Source: Streptomyces aurantiacus (GTDB taxonomy: Bacteria; Actinomycetota; Actinomycetes; Streptomycetales; Streptomycetaceae). Taken from it: 64,000 nt of DNA. Where the stretch lies: assembly GCF_027107535.1 (NCBI RefSeq), contig NZ_CP114283.1, positions 2,108,001-2,172,000 on the forward strand. Direction: 5' to 3'. Under the pieces are notes generated by a model that saw nothing but the letters and a program-made list of their open reading frames with translations, ran no database searches and had not been told where the DNA came from. The stretch's first letter is position 1. Every line of letters starts with the position of its first letter. Shown piece after piece: positions 52,857-60,996 of this stretch. Both the position numbers and the translations under genes were made by a program.

Positions 52857-55583
52857 GTGGCAGATTCAGCTTCGAAGAAGACCGAGAAGACCTCCGGCGG
52901 CGGACGCCCGCGACTGATGCTCATGGATGGGCACTCGCTGGCGTACCGAGCGTTCTTCGCGCTGCCCGCGGAGAACTTCACGACGGCGACGGGCCAGCCG
53001 ACGAACGCGATCTACGGCTTCGCGTCGATGCTCGCCAACACGCTGCGCGACGAGGCGCCCACGCACTTCGCGGTGGCGTTCGACGTGTCCCGCAAGACAT
53101 GGCGCTCCGAGGAGTTCGCCGAGTACAAGGCCAACAGGTCGAAGACGCCGGACGAGTTCAAGGGCCAGGTCGAGCTGATCGGCGAGGTCCTCGACACGAT
53201 GCACGTCGACCGGTTCGCCGTCGACGGCTTCGAGGCGGACGACATCATCGCCACGCTCGCCACGCAGGCCGAGGCCGAGGGCTTCGACGTGCTGATCGTC
53301 ACGGGCGACCGCGATTCCTTCCAGCTGGTCTCCGAGCACACGACCGTGCTCTATCCGACCAAGGGGGTCTCCGAGCTGACGCGGTTCACCCCGGAGAAGG
53401 TCTTCGAGAAGTACGGCCTCACCCCCGCCCAGTACCCCGACTTCGCGGCCCTGCGCGGCGACCCGTCCGACAATCTGCCGGGCATTCCCGGCGTCGGCGA
53501 GAAGACCGCCGCGAAGTGGATCAACCAGTTCGGGTCGTTCGCGGAGCTGGTCGAGCGTGCCGACGAGGTCAAGGGCAAGGCCGGGCAGAACCTCCGCGAC
53601 CACCTGGAGTCCGTCAAGCTCAACCGCCGCCTGACGGCGATGGTCTGTGACGTCGAGCTGCCGAAGACGGTCGCCGACCTGGAGCGCGCCCCGTACGACC
53701 GCACGGCGCTCGCGATGGTCCTGGACACCCTGGAGATCCGTAACCCGTCGCTGCGCGAGCGGCTGCTGGCCGTCGACCCCGGGGCGGAGGAGGCCGACGC
53801 CGGCCCGCCGGCCGCCCCGGGCGTGGCCGTGGACGGCACGGTCATCGGCGCGGGCGAGCTGGGACCCTGGCTCGCCGAGCACGGCACGGCGGTCCTCGGT
53901 GTCGCCACGGTCGACACCTGGGCGCTCGGTACGGGATCGGTCGCCGAGGTCGCCCTCGCCGCGGCCGGCGGTGCCGCCGCGTGGTTCGACCCAACGCAGC
54001 TCGACGAGGCCGACGAGAACGCGTTCGCGCGGTGGCTCGCCGACCCCGCCAGTCCCAAGGTGCTGCACAACGCCAAGGGCGTCATGCGGGTCTTCGCCGA
54101 GCACGGCTGGAGTGTCGAGGGCATCTCCATGGACACCGCCCTGGCCGCCTATCTCGTCAAGCCGGGCCGCCGCTCCTTCGACCTGGACGCGCTGTCGCTG
54201 GAGTACCTCGGCCGGGAGCTGGCGCCCGCCGCGGCGGCCGACGGACAGCTCGCCTTCGGCGCGGACGACGCGGCCGAGGCCGACGCGCTCATGGTCCAGG
54301 CCCGGGCCGTCCTCGACCTGGGCGAGGCCTTCGCGGAGCGGCTCAAGGAGGTCGGCGCGGCCGACCTGCTCCAGGACATGGAGCTGCCCACCTCGACACT
54401 GCTCGCCCGCCTGGAGCGGCACGGCATCGCCGCGGACAGGGCCCACCTGGAGGCCATGGAGCAGATGTTCGCGGGCGCGGTCCAGCAGGCCGTGAAGGAG
54501 GCGCACGCGGCGGTCGGGCACGAGTTCAACCTCGGCTCGCCCAAGCAGCTCCAGGAAGTCCTCTTCGGTGAGCTGGGCCTGCCCAAGACGAAGAAGACGA
54601 AGACCGGCTACACGACGGACGCCGACGCGCTGGCCTGGCTGGCCGCCCAGACCGACCACGAACTGCCGGTCCTCATGCTGCGCCACCGTGAGCAGGCGAA
54701 ACTGCGGGTGACCGTCGAGGGCCTGATCAAGACGATCGCCGCGGACGGCCGCATCCACACCACCTTCCACCAGACGGTGGCCGCGACGGGCCGCCTCTCC
54801 TCGCAGGACCCGAACCTGCAGAACATCCCGGTCCGTACCGAGGAGGGCCGCGCGATCCGCCGCGGCTTCGTGGTCGGCGAGGGATTCGAGTCCCTCATGA
54901 CCGCCGACTACAGCCAGATCGAGCTGCGCGTGATGGCTCACCTCTCCGAGGACGAGGGCCTCCTGGAGGCGTTCAGCTCCGGCGAGGACCTGCACACCAC
55001 CGTCGCCTCCCAGGTGTTCTCCGTCGAGAGGACGGCCGTCGACGCGGAGATGCGCCGCAAGATCAAGGCCATGTCGTACGGGCTGGCCTACGGCCTGTCG
55101 GCCTTCGGCCTCTCCCAGCAGCTGAACATCGACGCCGGCGAGGCGCGGGTCCTGATGGACACCTACTTCGAGCGCTTCGGAGGAGTACGGGACTATCTCC
55201 GCCGCGCGGTCGACGAGGCGCGGGCGACCGGCTACACGGCGACGCTCTTCGGGCGCCGCCGCTACCTCCCCGACCTCAACAGCGACAACCGCCAGCGCCG
55301 CGAGGCGGCCGAGCGCATGGCCCTCAACGCGCCGATCCAGGGCACGGCGGCGGACATCGTCAAGATCGCCATGCTGAACGTGGACCGCGCCCTGCGCGAA
55401 GCGGACCTCAAGTCCCGCATGCTCCTCCAGGTCCACGACGAAATCGTCCTGGAGATCGCTCCGGGCGAGCGGGCGAAGGCCGAGGAACTGGTCCGCCGGG
55501 AGATGGCCGGAGCGGTGCGGCTCCGGGCGCCCCTGGACGTCTCGGTCGGCTCCGGCGCGGACTGGGAGTCGGCGGCGCACTAG
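52857..55583 (+). CDS. polA: DNA polymerase I
   Basis: A 908-residue DNA polymerase I for repair and Okazaki fragment processing. The N-terminal 5'-3' exonuclease domain starts LMLMDGHSLAYRAFFALP, with DGFEADDIIATLA and TGDRDSFQLV. The middle region lacks the usual proofreading acidic residues. The polymerase domain has motif A DYSQIELR (near 684), motif B KIKAMSYGLAYG and motif C LLQVHDEIVLE. GTG 52857 has CAGGAT 7 nt before it and no clear Shine-Dalgarno, so a leaderless mRNA is likely; the open frame upstream of it is not coding. A 21-bp hairpin follows. Confidence 0.97.
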   Translation: MADSASKKTEKTSGGGRPRLMLMDGHSLAYRAFFALPAENFTTATGQPTNAIYGFASMLANTLRDEAPTHFAVAFDVSRKTWRSEEFAEYKANRSKTPDEFKGQVELIGEVLDTMHVDRFAVDGFEADDIIATLATQAEAEGFDVLIVTGDRDSFQLVSEHTTVLYPTKGVSELTRFTPEKVFEKYGLTPAQYPDFAALRGDPSDNLPGIPGVGEKTAAKWINQFGSFAELVERADEVKGKAGQNLRDHLESVKLNRRLTAMVCDVELPKTVADLERAPYDRTALAMVLDTLEIRNPSLRERLLAVDPGAEEADAGPPAAPGVAVDGTVIGAGELGPWLAEHGTAVLGVATVDTWALGTGSVAEVALAAAGGAAAWFDPTQLDEADENAFARWLADPASPKVLHNAKGVMRVFAEHGWSVEGISMDTALAAYLVKPGRRSFDLDALSLEYLGRELAPAAAADGQLAFGADDAAEADALMVQARAVLDLGEAFAERLKEVGAADLLQDMELPTSTLLARLERHGIAADRAHLEAMEQMFAGAVQQAVKEAHAAVGHEFNLGSPKQLQEVLFGELGLPKTKKTKTGYTTDADALAWLAAQTDHELPVLMLRHREQAKLRVTVEGLIKTIAADGRIHTTFHQTVAATGRLSSQDPNLQNIPVRTEEGRAIRRGFVVGEGFESLMTADYSQIELRVMAHLSEDEGLLEAFSSGEDLHTTVASQVFSVERTAVDAEMRRKIKAMSYGLAYGLSAFGLSQQLNIDAGEARVLMDTYFERFGGVRDYLRRAVDEARATGYTATLFGRRRYLPDLNSDNRQRREAAERMALNAPIQGTAADIVKIAMLNVDRALREADLKSRMLLQVHDEIVLEIAPGERAKAEELVRREMAGAVRLRAPLDVSVGSGADWESAAH

Positions 55584-55630
55584 CTCCGCCGCAAGAGAGG
55601 CACTTCGGCCGCCGGCCCGCCGCGGCCGAC

Positions 55631-55676
55631 CGCGCAGTTCCCCGCGCCCCTTCAGAGGGGCGCGGGGAACTGCGCG
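55631..55676. terminator. Perfect 21-bp hairpin after polA, founder-like copy of the dispersed repeat
   Basis: CGCGCAGTTCCCCGCGCCCC plus T pairs with its complement across the tetraloop TCAG. It lies 48 bp after the polA stop and is probably its terminator. Its arms are the word repeated at 2352, 2421 and 11212. Confidence 0.88.
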
Positions 55677-55818
55677 ACCAAGCCCCCACGACGCGCACCC
55701 GACACCACCCCTCAAGCCCCGCCCGCCACCTCTCCATCCCCAGTTCCCGGGAGGGGCCCGTCACCCGCGTGGACGCCGACGGGGAGCCCCGGGTGGTGCA
55801 CGCCGCAAGGATGCGGGC

Positions 55819-56916
55819 ATGCGTCCTCACATACGGAACACGCGGCGCACGCGGTACGTACCGTCCGTACGACACTGCCGCACCGCGCTCGTCGCAGCCC
55901 TTGCCTCGGTGCTCATCGCACCGGCCCCCGCCGTCTCGGCCGCTGCCGCCAGTCCCAGAATCCCCACCGGAGCCGCGACCAGACGCGTCCCGGCGGACAC
56001 CCCCGGCGAGTACCGGCAGGCCGGCACCCCCGGCCACCGCGTCCACTCCGACGACCCCACCGACTCCGTCACCTGCCACGCTCCTCACGCGCCCGGCCTC
56101 GCCACCCGCCTGTCGCACGACATCCGGGCAGCGCTGTCGTCCCGGGAAGGCACGGTCTCCGTGGCCGTGCACGACGACCTGGGCCTGACCTGCGAACTGG
56201 CGAGCCGACGGCAGTACGACTCCGCGAGCGTCGCCAAGGTACTGATCATGGAAGGGCTGCTGAGGCGGGCCGAGGAACGGGGCCGCAAGCTCACCGGCTG
56301 GGAGACGACGAACGTCCGCCCCATGATCGTCAGCTCCGACAACGACGCCGCCTGGCGGCTGTGGACCGCCCTCGGCCACACCTACCTGAACGGCTTCCTC
56401 GCCCGTGTCCGTACCCGCGCCACCGTCCTCGGACCCGGCGGCTACTGGGGCCTCACCCGCACCACGGCCGACGACCAGATGCGCCTGCTGGACGTCCTGA
56501 CGAACACCCGCTCCTTTCTCCGCACCCGCGCGTACGGCCTCAAACTGCTCTCCGAGGTCCGCTCCGACCAGCGCTGGGGTGTTCCCGCCGGAATGCCGGC
56601 CGGGCTGAAGGCACACGTCAAGAACGGCTGGCTGCCCCGCTCCACCCACGGCTGGCGCGTCCACAGTGTCGGCGCGTTCACGGGCGAGGGCCGCACGTAC
56701 CGGATCGTCGTCCTGTCCCACGACAACCCCACGAAGGCGTACGGCGTCCGCACCATCGAGCGCATAGCGCAGGCCGTGCACCGGGGGCTGGGCCAGGGCC
56801 GCGTCCTCGGCCGCGACCTCACCCCGCCGGCGGCGATCAGCGACGAACCGGACGGCTCCGCTCCGTACGATCCGCTGCCGGGCTGGGACGCACCGGAGCC
56901 GGGCGCCACACCCTGA
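55819..56916 (+). CDS. Secreted class A beta-lactamase-fold serine hydrolase
   Basis: A 365-residue protein with an N-terminal Arg-rich signal peptide (hydrophobic core ALVAALASVLIAPAPAVS). The penicillin-recognising motifs are present: SVAK with Ser137 and Lys140, SDN at 173-175, and KNG at 268-270 in place of KTG/KSG. The Glu166 loop of true class A lactamases is not evident, so it may be a lactamase-related hydrolase rather than a resistance enzyme. Its last 80 bp overlap the 3' end of the convergent DUF4184 gene. No regulator is adjacent. Confidence 0.82.
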   Translation: MRPHIRNTRRTRYVPSVRHCRTALVAALASVLIAPAPAVSAAAASPRIPTGAATRRVPADTPGEYRQAGTPGHRVHSDDPTDSVTCHAPHAPGLATRLSHDIRAALSSREGTVSVAVHDDLGLTCELASRRQYDSASVAKVLIMEGLLRRAEERGRKLTGWETTNVRPMIVSSDNDAAWRLWTALGHTYLNGFLARVRTRATVLGPGGYWGLTRTTADDQMRLLDVLTNTRSFLRTRAYGLKLLSEVRSDQRWGVPAGMPAGLKAHVKNGWLPRSTHGWRVHSVGAFTGEGRTYRIVVLSHDNPTKAYGVRTIERIAQAVHRGLGQGRVLGRDLTPPAAISDEPDGSAPYDPLPGWDAPEPGATP

Positions 56917-57691
56917 CCGCCACGCCGTACACCGCCAGACCGACGGCCAGCCCGGCCCCCGCCCCGAAGCACACGGTGGGGATCAGCTCCCAGGGCTTCG
57001 CACGCGAACCCCAGTAGTCCCACCACCGCATCGCCCGCTGCGCGGCCGCCGCCATCGCGCAGCCGCCGATCAGCGCCGCCGCCAGCCAGCGGTCGCGCAC
57101 CGACAGCACGGGCACGCCCACCGGCTCCGCGTCGTGCTGCCGCCGCACGGCCACCACGACGAACGCGGCGATCACCACGGCCGCGACCGCCGAACCGCCG
57201 TACTGCAGGTACCAGTACAGGGGCGAGCCCGCGATCTCCCGCCCCAGCGCGGGGAACACCCGCATGCCCCACCGGTCGAGGTGCGTGAACGCGTCCCACA
57301 CGACATGGGTCAGCGCGCCGGACACCGCGGACACGTACCACCACAGGGCGAGCGACGGCCGAGGGCGGGCGCGCGGCGCACCGCAGCGCAGGAGGGCCCC
57401 GATCCGCCCCTGCCGGCCTCGCGGCAGCAACGCCACCAGCGGCTCGCGCAGCACCAGCCAGGCACCCACGAGCACCCAGGCGACCAGGACGTCGAACGTG
57501 AACACCCCGGTGAACGAGTGCGTGAAATCGCCGAACTCCATCGCCTCCGGCAGCACACTCGCCACGTAATAGGTCATGTCGGGCGCCAGCGAACCGGCGA
57601 CGAGCACGGCCGGGACCAGTCGGCCGCGTCCGGACCCGTCGGCACGCACGGCAGGCAGGACCGCCGCGACATGGCTGAGAGTGAACGGCAA
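56837..57691 (-). CDS. DUF4184 family membrane protein
   Basis: A 284-residue integral membrane protein. It begins LPFTLSHVAAVLP, the family's hallmark start (usually MPFTLSH), so TTG 57691 with GGGGAG five bases upstream is taken as start. Blocks SLAPDMTYYV, DFTHSFTGVFTFDVLVAW, HVVWDAFTHLDRWGM and WELIPTVCFGAGAG with seven or so helices follow. The Asp and His residues in these blocks suggest a metal-dependent membrane hydrolase related to YdjM-like proteins, by inference. Its 3' end overlaps the convergent lactamase-fold gene by 80 bp. Confidence 0.82.
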   Translation of the reverse strand: MPFTLSHVAAVLPAVRADGSGRGRLVPAVLVAGSLAPDMTYYVASVLPEAMEFGDFTHSFTGVFTFDVLVAWVLVGAWLVLREPLVALLPRGRQGRIGALLRCGAPRARPRPSLALWWYVSAVSGALTHVVWDAFTHLDRWGMRVFPALGREIAGSPLYWYLQYGGSAVAAVVIAAFVVVAVRRQHDAEPVGVPVLSVRDRWLAAALIGGCAMAAAAQRAMRWWDYWGSRAKPWELIPTVCFGAGAGLAVGLAVYGVAVRVWRPAPVRPSPAADRTERSRPVRR

Positions 57692-57994
57692 CTGGGCTCC
57701 CCGAGAACGACGTTGACCGGAATCCGACGGTTCTGACGGTCCTGGCCGTCCCTTGATCGGTGACGCCCAGTATCGCGTGAACGGTTCCCGGCGGACGCGC
57801 ATGGTCCGGTGTCGCCGGGGCAGGACGAACGGGATGTGGCCAACCGGTGAAAATCGGGCACGAACAGGTGTCTGCGCGGCGGAAGTTGTCGTAGGGTCAC
57901 CTGGGTTGCCGTACTGGGGAGTGCGGCCCACAGCAGCGGACAGCAGGAGAACGCGCGGAACACGGGCGATCGTCCATCGGGAGGGGTTCACGCA
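57692..57994. other. Divergent promoter region of DUF4184 and transglycosylase genes
   Basis: These 303 bp have no supported gene. A GGGAGGGG ribosome site lies at about 57979. A TAGGGT hexamer (57892) could be a -10 element. The conserved parts of a ydaO c-di-AMP riboswitch, often found before cell-wall hydrolase genes in Streptomyces, were looked for and not seen. Confidence 0.5.
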
Positions 57995-59704
57995 ATGGCG
58001 GCGCAATTCGGCAGGCGGGTCGTCAAGGGGGCCGCGACCACGGCCGTGGCAGCGGTCGCGGTGGCGGCCCTGTCCGCGTCCCAGGCCCCGGGCGTGACGG
58101 ACACGTCGCAGGGCAGACAGAACACCGGCTCCTCGCCCGATGTGCTCGCCGACGACAGCGCGACCGGCAACTCGCCCTATTACACGGACCTCCCGCCGCT
58201 CAACAGCCCGACGGCGCCCCCCAGTGCGGGCGCCGGCACGCCCGCCGCCACGGGTGACGCCGAGGCGGGCATACCCGCGACCGTCCTCGACGCCTACAAG
58301 AAGGCCGAGGCGGCGCTCGGCGACTCCAAGCCGGGGTGCAACCTCCCCTGGCAACTCCTCGCGGCCATCGGCAAGGTCGAGTCCGGACAGGCCCGCGGCG
58401 GCAAGGTCGACGCGAACGGCACCACGATCAGCCCGATCCTCGGCCCGCAGCTCGACGGCAACGGCTTCGCGCTCATCAGGGACACCGACAACGGCGCGTA
58501 CGACGGCAACAGCAGCTACGACAGCGCCGTCGGGCCCATGCAGTTCATCCCGTCCACCTGGGAGTGGGCGGCCCGCGACGGCAACGCCGACGGCAAGAAG
58601 GACCCCAACAACGTCTACGACGCGGCCCTCGCCGCCGGCCACTACCTGTGCCGGTTCGGCTGGGACCTGTCCGACCGCGCCGACCTCAGGCGCGCGATCC
58701 TCAGCTACAACAACTCGACGGAGTATCTGAACACGGTCCTGTCGTGGCTGGAGTACTACCGCAAGGGCACCCACGAGGTTCCGGACGGCACGGGCACGCT
58801 GCCCTCCGGCCGCAGCGACGGCAACAGCGGCAATACGGGGAACACCGGCGGCGGGGGCGGCACCACCCCGACGCCGACCCCTCCGGGCACGAAGCCACCC
58901 ACCAGCCAGGAACCGGGCTCGGGCGGCTCCACGAGCCCGAGCCCGAAGCCGCCCAGCACGCCGAGCACCCCTCCCGGCACGCCGTCGACGCCGCCGAGCA
59001 CCCCCACACCCACCGACACGGTGGACCGCCTGGAGAACGCGGGTACGGGCAAGCTCACCGCGACCGCGGGCGACGCCTTCGCCGAGAAGGTCGCCGCCAG
59101 GACCGAGACCAAGGCCGGAAAGGCCGTCGCGAAGGTCCGCGTCCGGTTCACGATCGTCGGCGACACCGACGCGGTCTTCACCGGCGGTGAGAGCGTCGCG
59201 ACCGCCGTCACCGACGGCTCCGGCGTGGCGACCGCGCCCGCCCTCCAGGCCGGCGAGAAGACCGGCGCATTCACGGTCCGCGCCACCGTCGTCGGCCGCT
59301 CCGTCGCCGGCCTCGACTACGCGGCGACCGTCACCGCCCGCCAGGCCGACGGCCTCGCCCGCACCACCGACACCGCGCTGACCTGCGTCCCGGGCGGCGA
59401 GTTCGCGGACCAGGTCGAGGTGAAGGCCACCTACAAGGGAGCCGCCGCGGACGGTGTCGCCGCGACCGCCACGCTCATCAAGGCGGCAGGCGACGCGACC
59501 GAGAACGACAAGGGCCCGTACTTCAAGGACGCGGCCGGCAAGACGGTACGCACCCTCGCCGGCCTCAAGACGGGCGAGAACGGCCTGCTGAAGCTCCCGA
59601 AGCTGTACGCGGACGACACGGCCGGCACGTACCTGCTGCGGATCACCACGACCGGCGGCGCGACGCTGACCGTCGAGCTGAAGGTGGCGGCGGCCGCCTC
59701 CTAG
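57995..59704 (+). CDS. Secreted lytic transglycosylase with Ig-like C-terminal domains
   Basis: A 569-residue exported cell-wall enzyme. A signal peptide (1-31) precedes an acidic linker. The MltB-like transglycosylase domain spans about 90-255: Glu129 in AIGKVESGQARGG is the likely catalytic acid, and SAVGPMQFIPSTWEWAARDG is the substrate block. A Gly/Thr/Pro linker (about 265-345: TPTPTPPGTKPP and similar) leads to two Ig-like bacterial (Big_1-type) repeats, ARTETKAGKAVAKVRVRFTI and VEVKATYKGAAADGVAATAT. It probably cleaves peptidoglycan glycan strands. A hairpin terminator follows. Confidence 0.88.
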   Translation: MAAQFGRRVVKGAATTAVAAVAVAALSASQAPGVTDTSQGRQNTGSSPDVLADDSATGNSPYYTDLPPLNSPTAPPSAGAGTPAATGDAEAGIPATVLDAYKKAEAALGDSKPGCNLPWQLLAAIGKVESGQARGGKVDANGTTISPILGPQLDGNGFALIRDTDNGAYDGNSSYDSAVGPMQFIPSTWEWAARDGNADGKKDPNNVYDAALAAGHYLCRFGWDLSDRADLRRAILSYNNSTEYLNTVLSWLEYYRKGTHEVPDGTGTLPSGRSDGNSGNTGNTGGGGGTTPTPTPPGTKPPTSQEPGSGGSTSPSPKPPSTPSTPPGTPSTPPSTPTPTDTVDRLENAGTGKLTATAGDAFAEKVAARTETKAGKAVAKVRVRFTIVGDTDAVFTGGESVATAVTDGSGVATAPALQAGEKTGAFTVRATVVGRSVAGLDYAATVTARQADGLARTTDTALTCVPGGEFADQVEVKATYKGAAADGVAATATLIKAAGDATENDKGPYFKDAAGKTVRTLAGLKTGENGLLKLPKLYADDTAGTYLLRITTTGGATLTVELKVAAAAS

Positions 59705-59717
59705 ACCCGTGGGCCCA

Positions 59718-59752
59718 CGGTGCCCCCTCGCCCGACGGGCGAGGGGGCACCG
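59718..59752 (+). terminator. Terminator after the transglycosylase gene
   Basis: CGGTGCCCCCTCGCCC pairs perfectly with GGGCGAGGGGGCACCG across a GAC loop (16-bp stem), followed by CTGTCTGTGTGTG. A 12-bp palindrome CGTGGGCCCACG (59708-59719) overlaps its left arm. Confidence 0.88.
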
Positions 59753-59847
59753 CTGTCTGTGTGTGCAACGTGTTCTCATCTCGCCCGCCCGTTGCTACGG
59801 TGCCCGACCTGACGACGTATCAGTTCCGTCCGTGCCGGGAGGCCCGC

Positions 59848-59982
59848 ATGCGTGCCCTGATCGCCACCGCGACCGGTCTCGCCGTCGCGTTCGCGCTGGT
59901 CCTCACGATCACCGCCATGGGATCGCCGTCGGGCGAGACGTCACCCGAGCCGATGCTCACCACCGTCCCCAGCCACCCGTAA
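59848..59982 (+). CDS. SPW_0924-family micro-protein
   Basis: A 44-residue protein: one N-terminal hydrophobic helix (LIATATGLAVAFALVLTITA) and a short tail GETSPEPMLTTVPSHP. This matches the small actinomycete SPW_0924 family. GGGAGG lies six bases before the ATG. It precedes the DUF3068 gene by 21 bp and is probably co-transcribed with it. It is presumably an envelope-associated peptide. The function is unknown. Confidence 0.8.
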   Translation: MRALIATATGLAVAFALVLTITAMGSPSGETSPEPMLTTVPSHP

Positions 59983-60003
59983 CGCACAGGGAGGGCCGCC
60001 GAG

Positions 60004-60996
60004 ATGCGCCGCAAGGCCAGCCTGATCCTGCTCGCCCTCGCCGTGTTCTTCACGGCCCTGTCCCCGCTGCTGCGCTGGTACGCCTTCCCGCGCCTGGCCA
60101 AGATCCCCGCCAACCAGTACCAGGACATGGTCCTCGAGGCGAAGGACGCGACCCTCCTCGACTACGGCAGCATGACGGCCAAGAAGGTCGACAAGGTCAC
60201 CATCGTGCAGACCCTCAAGGGCAACGTCGAAGCCTCCGAGAAGATCGAGAGGACCGCGGGCCGCGACGTCGTCGTCTGGGACGGCCTCTCCTACGTCCAG
60301 GGCCCCGACGGCGAAATGGTCTCCAAGATCCCCGAGCGGTACATCTTCGACGCGCACACCCAGGAACCCGTCCACGCCACCGGCGAGATGGTCGACGGCG
60401 ACCCCGTCAAACGCGAGGGCATCGAGTTCAAGTGGCCCTTCCTGACGGAGAAGAGGGACTACGAGTACTTCGACGCGCAGGCCCGGATCACCGCGCCCAT
60501 CCACTACAAGGGCACCCAGGACTTCCGGGGCGTCGACGTCTACTACTTCGAGCAGACCCTCCCCTGGACCAAGGTGCCCTTCCCGAAGACCATGCCGGTC
60601 GAAGGCATCACCGCGGAGTCGGTCGCCAAGACGGGCACGACCCGCTGGTACACCACGGTCCGCAGGTTCTGGGTCGAACCCGTCACCGGCGCACCCGTGT
60701 ACGGGGAGGAGATCCACAAGGAGGAGCTGCGCGGCGGCACCCTCCTCGGGGACCGCGACAAGGTGACGGCCTTCGCCGGGCACGTGAAGATGCGCGAGGA
60801 CTACATCCGTTCCACGGTCGACCTCGTCAAGTCCCAGCGACTCCTCGTCCTGCTGATGACCTCGTACCTGCCCTGGGGCTTCCTGGTTCTGGGCATCGGA
60901 CTGCTGTCCCTCTCCCTGTACCTGGAGGCCCGTGGCCGCCGCCCAGGCGACCCCTCGCCGACCGAGCCCCGGGAGCAGGAGCCCGTCAGCGCCTGA
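60004..60996 (+). CDS. DUF3068 membrane-anchored protein
   Basis: A 330-residue protein of the DUF3068 (PorA-like annotation) family. One N-terminal helix (LILLALAVFFTALSPLL) and one C-terminal helix (YLPWGFLVLGIGLLSLSLYL) flank an extracytoplasmic beta-rich domain with DVVVWDGLSYVQGPDG and KREGIEFKWPF. The short tail is charged. It starts 21 bp after the SPW_0924 gene, and its last 11 bp overlap the end of convergent hrpB. The porin name is not supported by topology; the role is unknown. Confidence 0.88.
   Translation: MRRKASLILLALAVFFTALSPLLRWYAFPRLAKIPANQYQDMVLEAKDATLLDYGSMTAKKVDKVTIVQTLKGNVEASEKIERTAGRDVVVWDGLSYVQGPDGEMVSKIPERYIFDAHTQEPVHATGEMVDGDPVKREGIEFKWPFLTEKRDYEYFDAQARITAPIHYKGTQDFRGVDVYYFEQTLPWTKVPFPKTMPVEGITAESVAKTGTTRWYTTVRRFWVEPVTGAPVYGEEIHKEELRGGTLLGDRDKVTAFAGHVKMREDYIRSTVDLVKSQRLLVLLMTSYLPWGFLVLGIGLLSLSLYLEARGRRPGDPSPTEPREQEPVSA

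Noticed and set aside
55819..56916. Functional class A beta-lactamase
   Set aside because: SxxK and SDN are present, but the Glu166 omega-loop was not recognised and KTG is KNG, so resistance function is not claimed.
57692..57994. ydaO c-di-AMP riboswitch before the transglycosylase gene
   Set aside because: The conserved riboswitch core words were not found in the leader.
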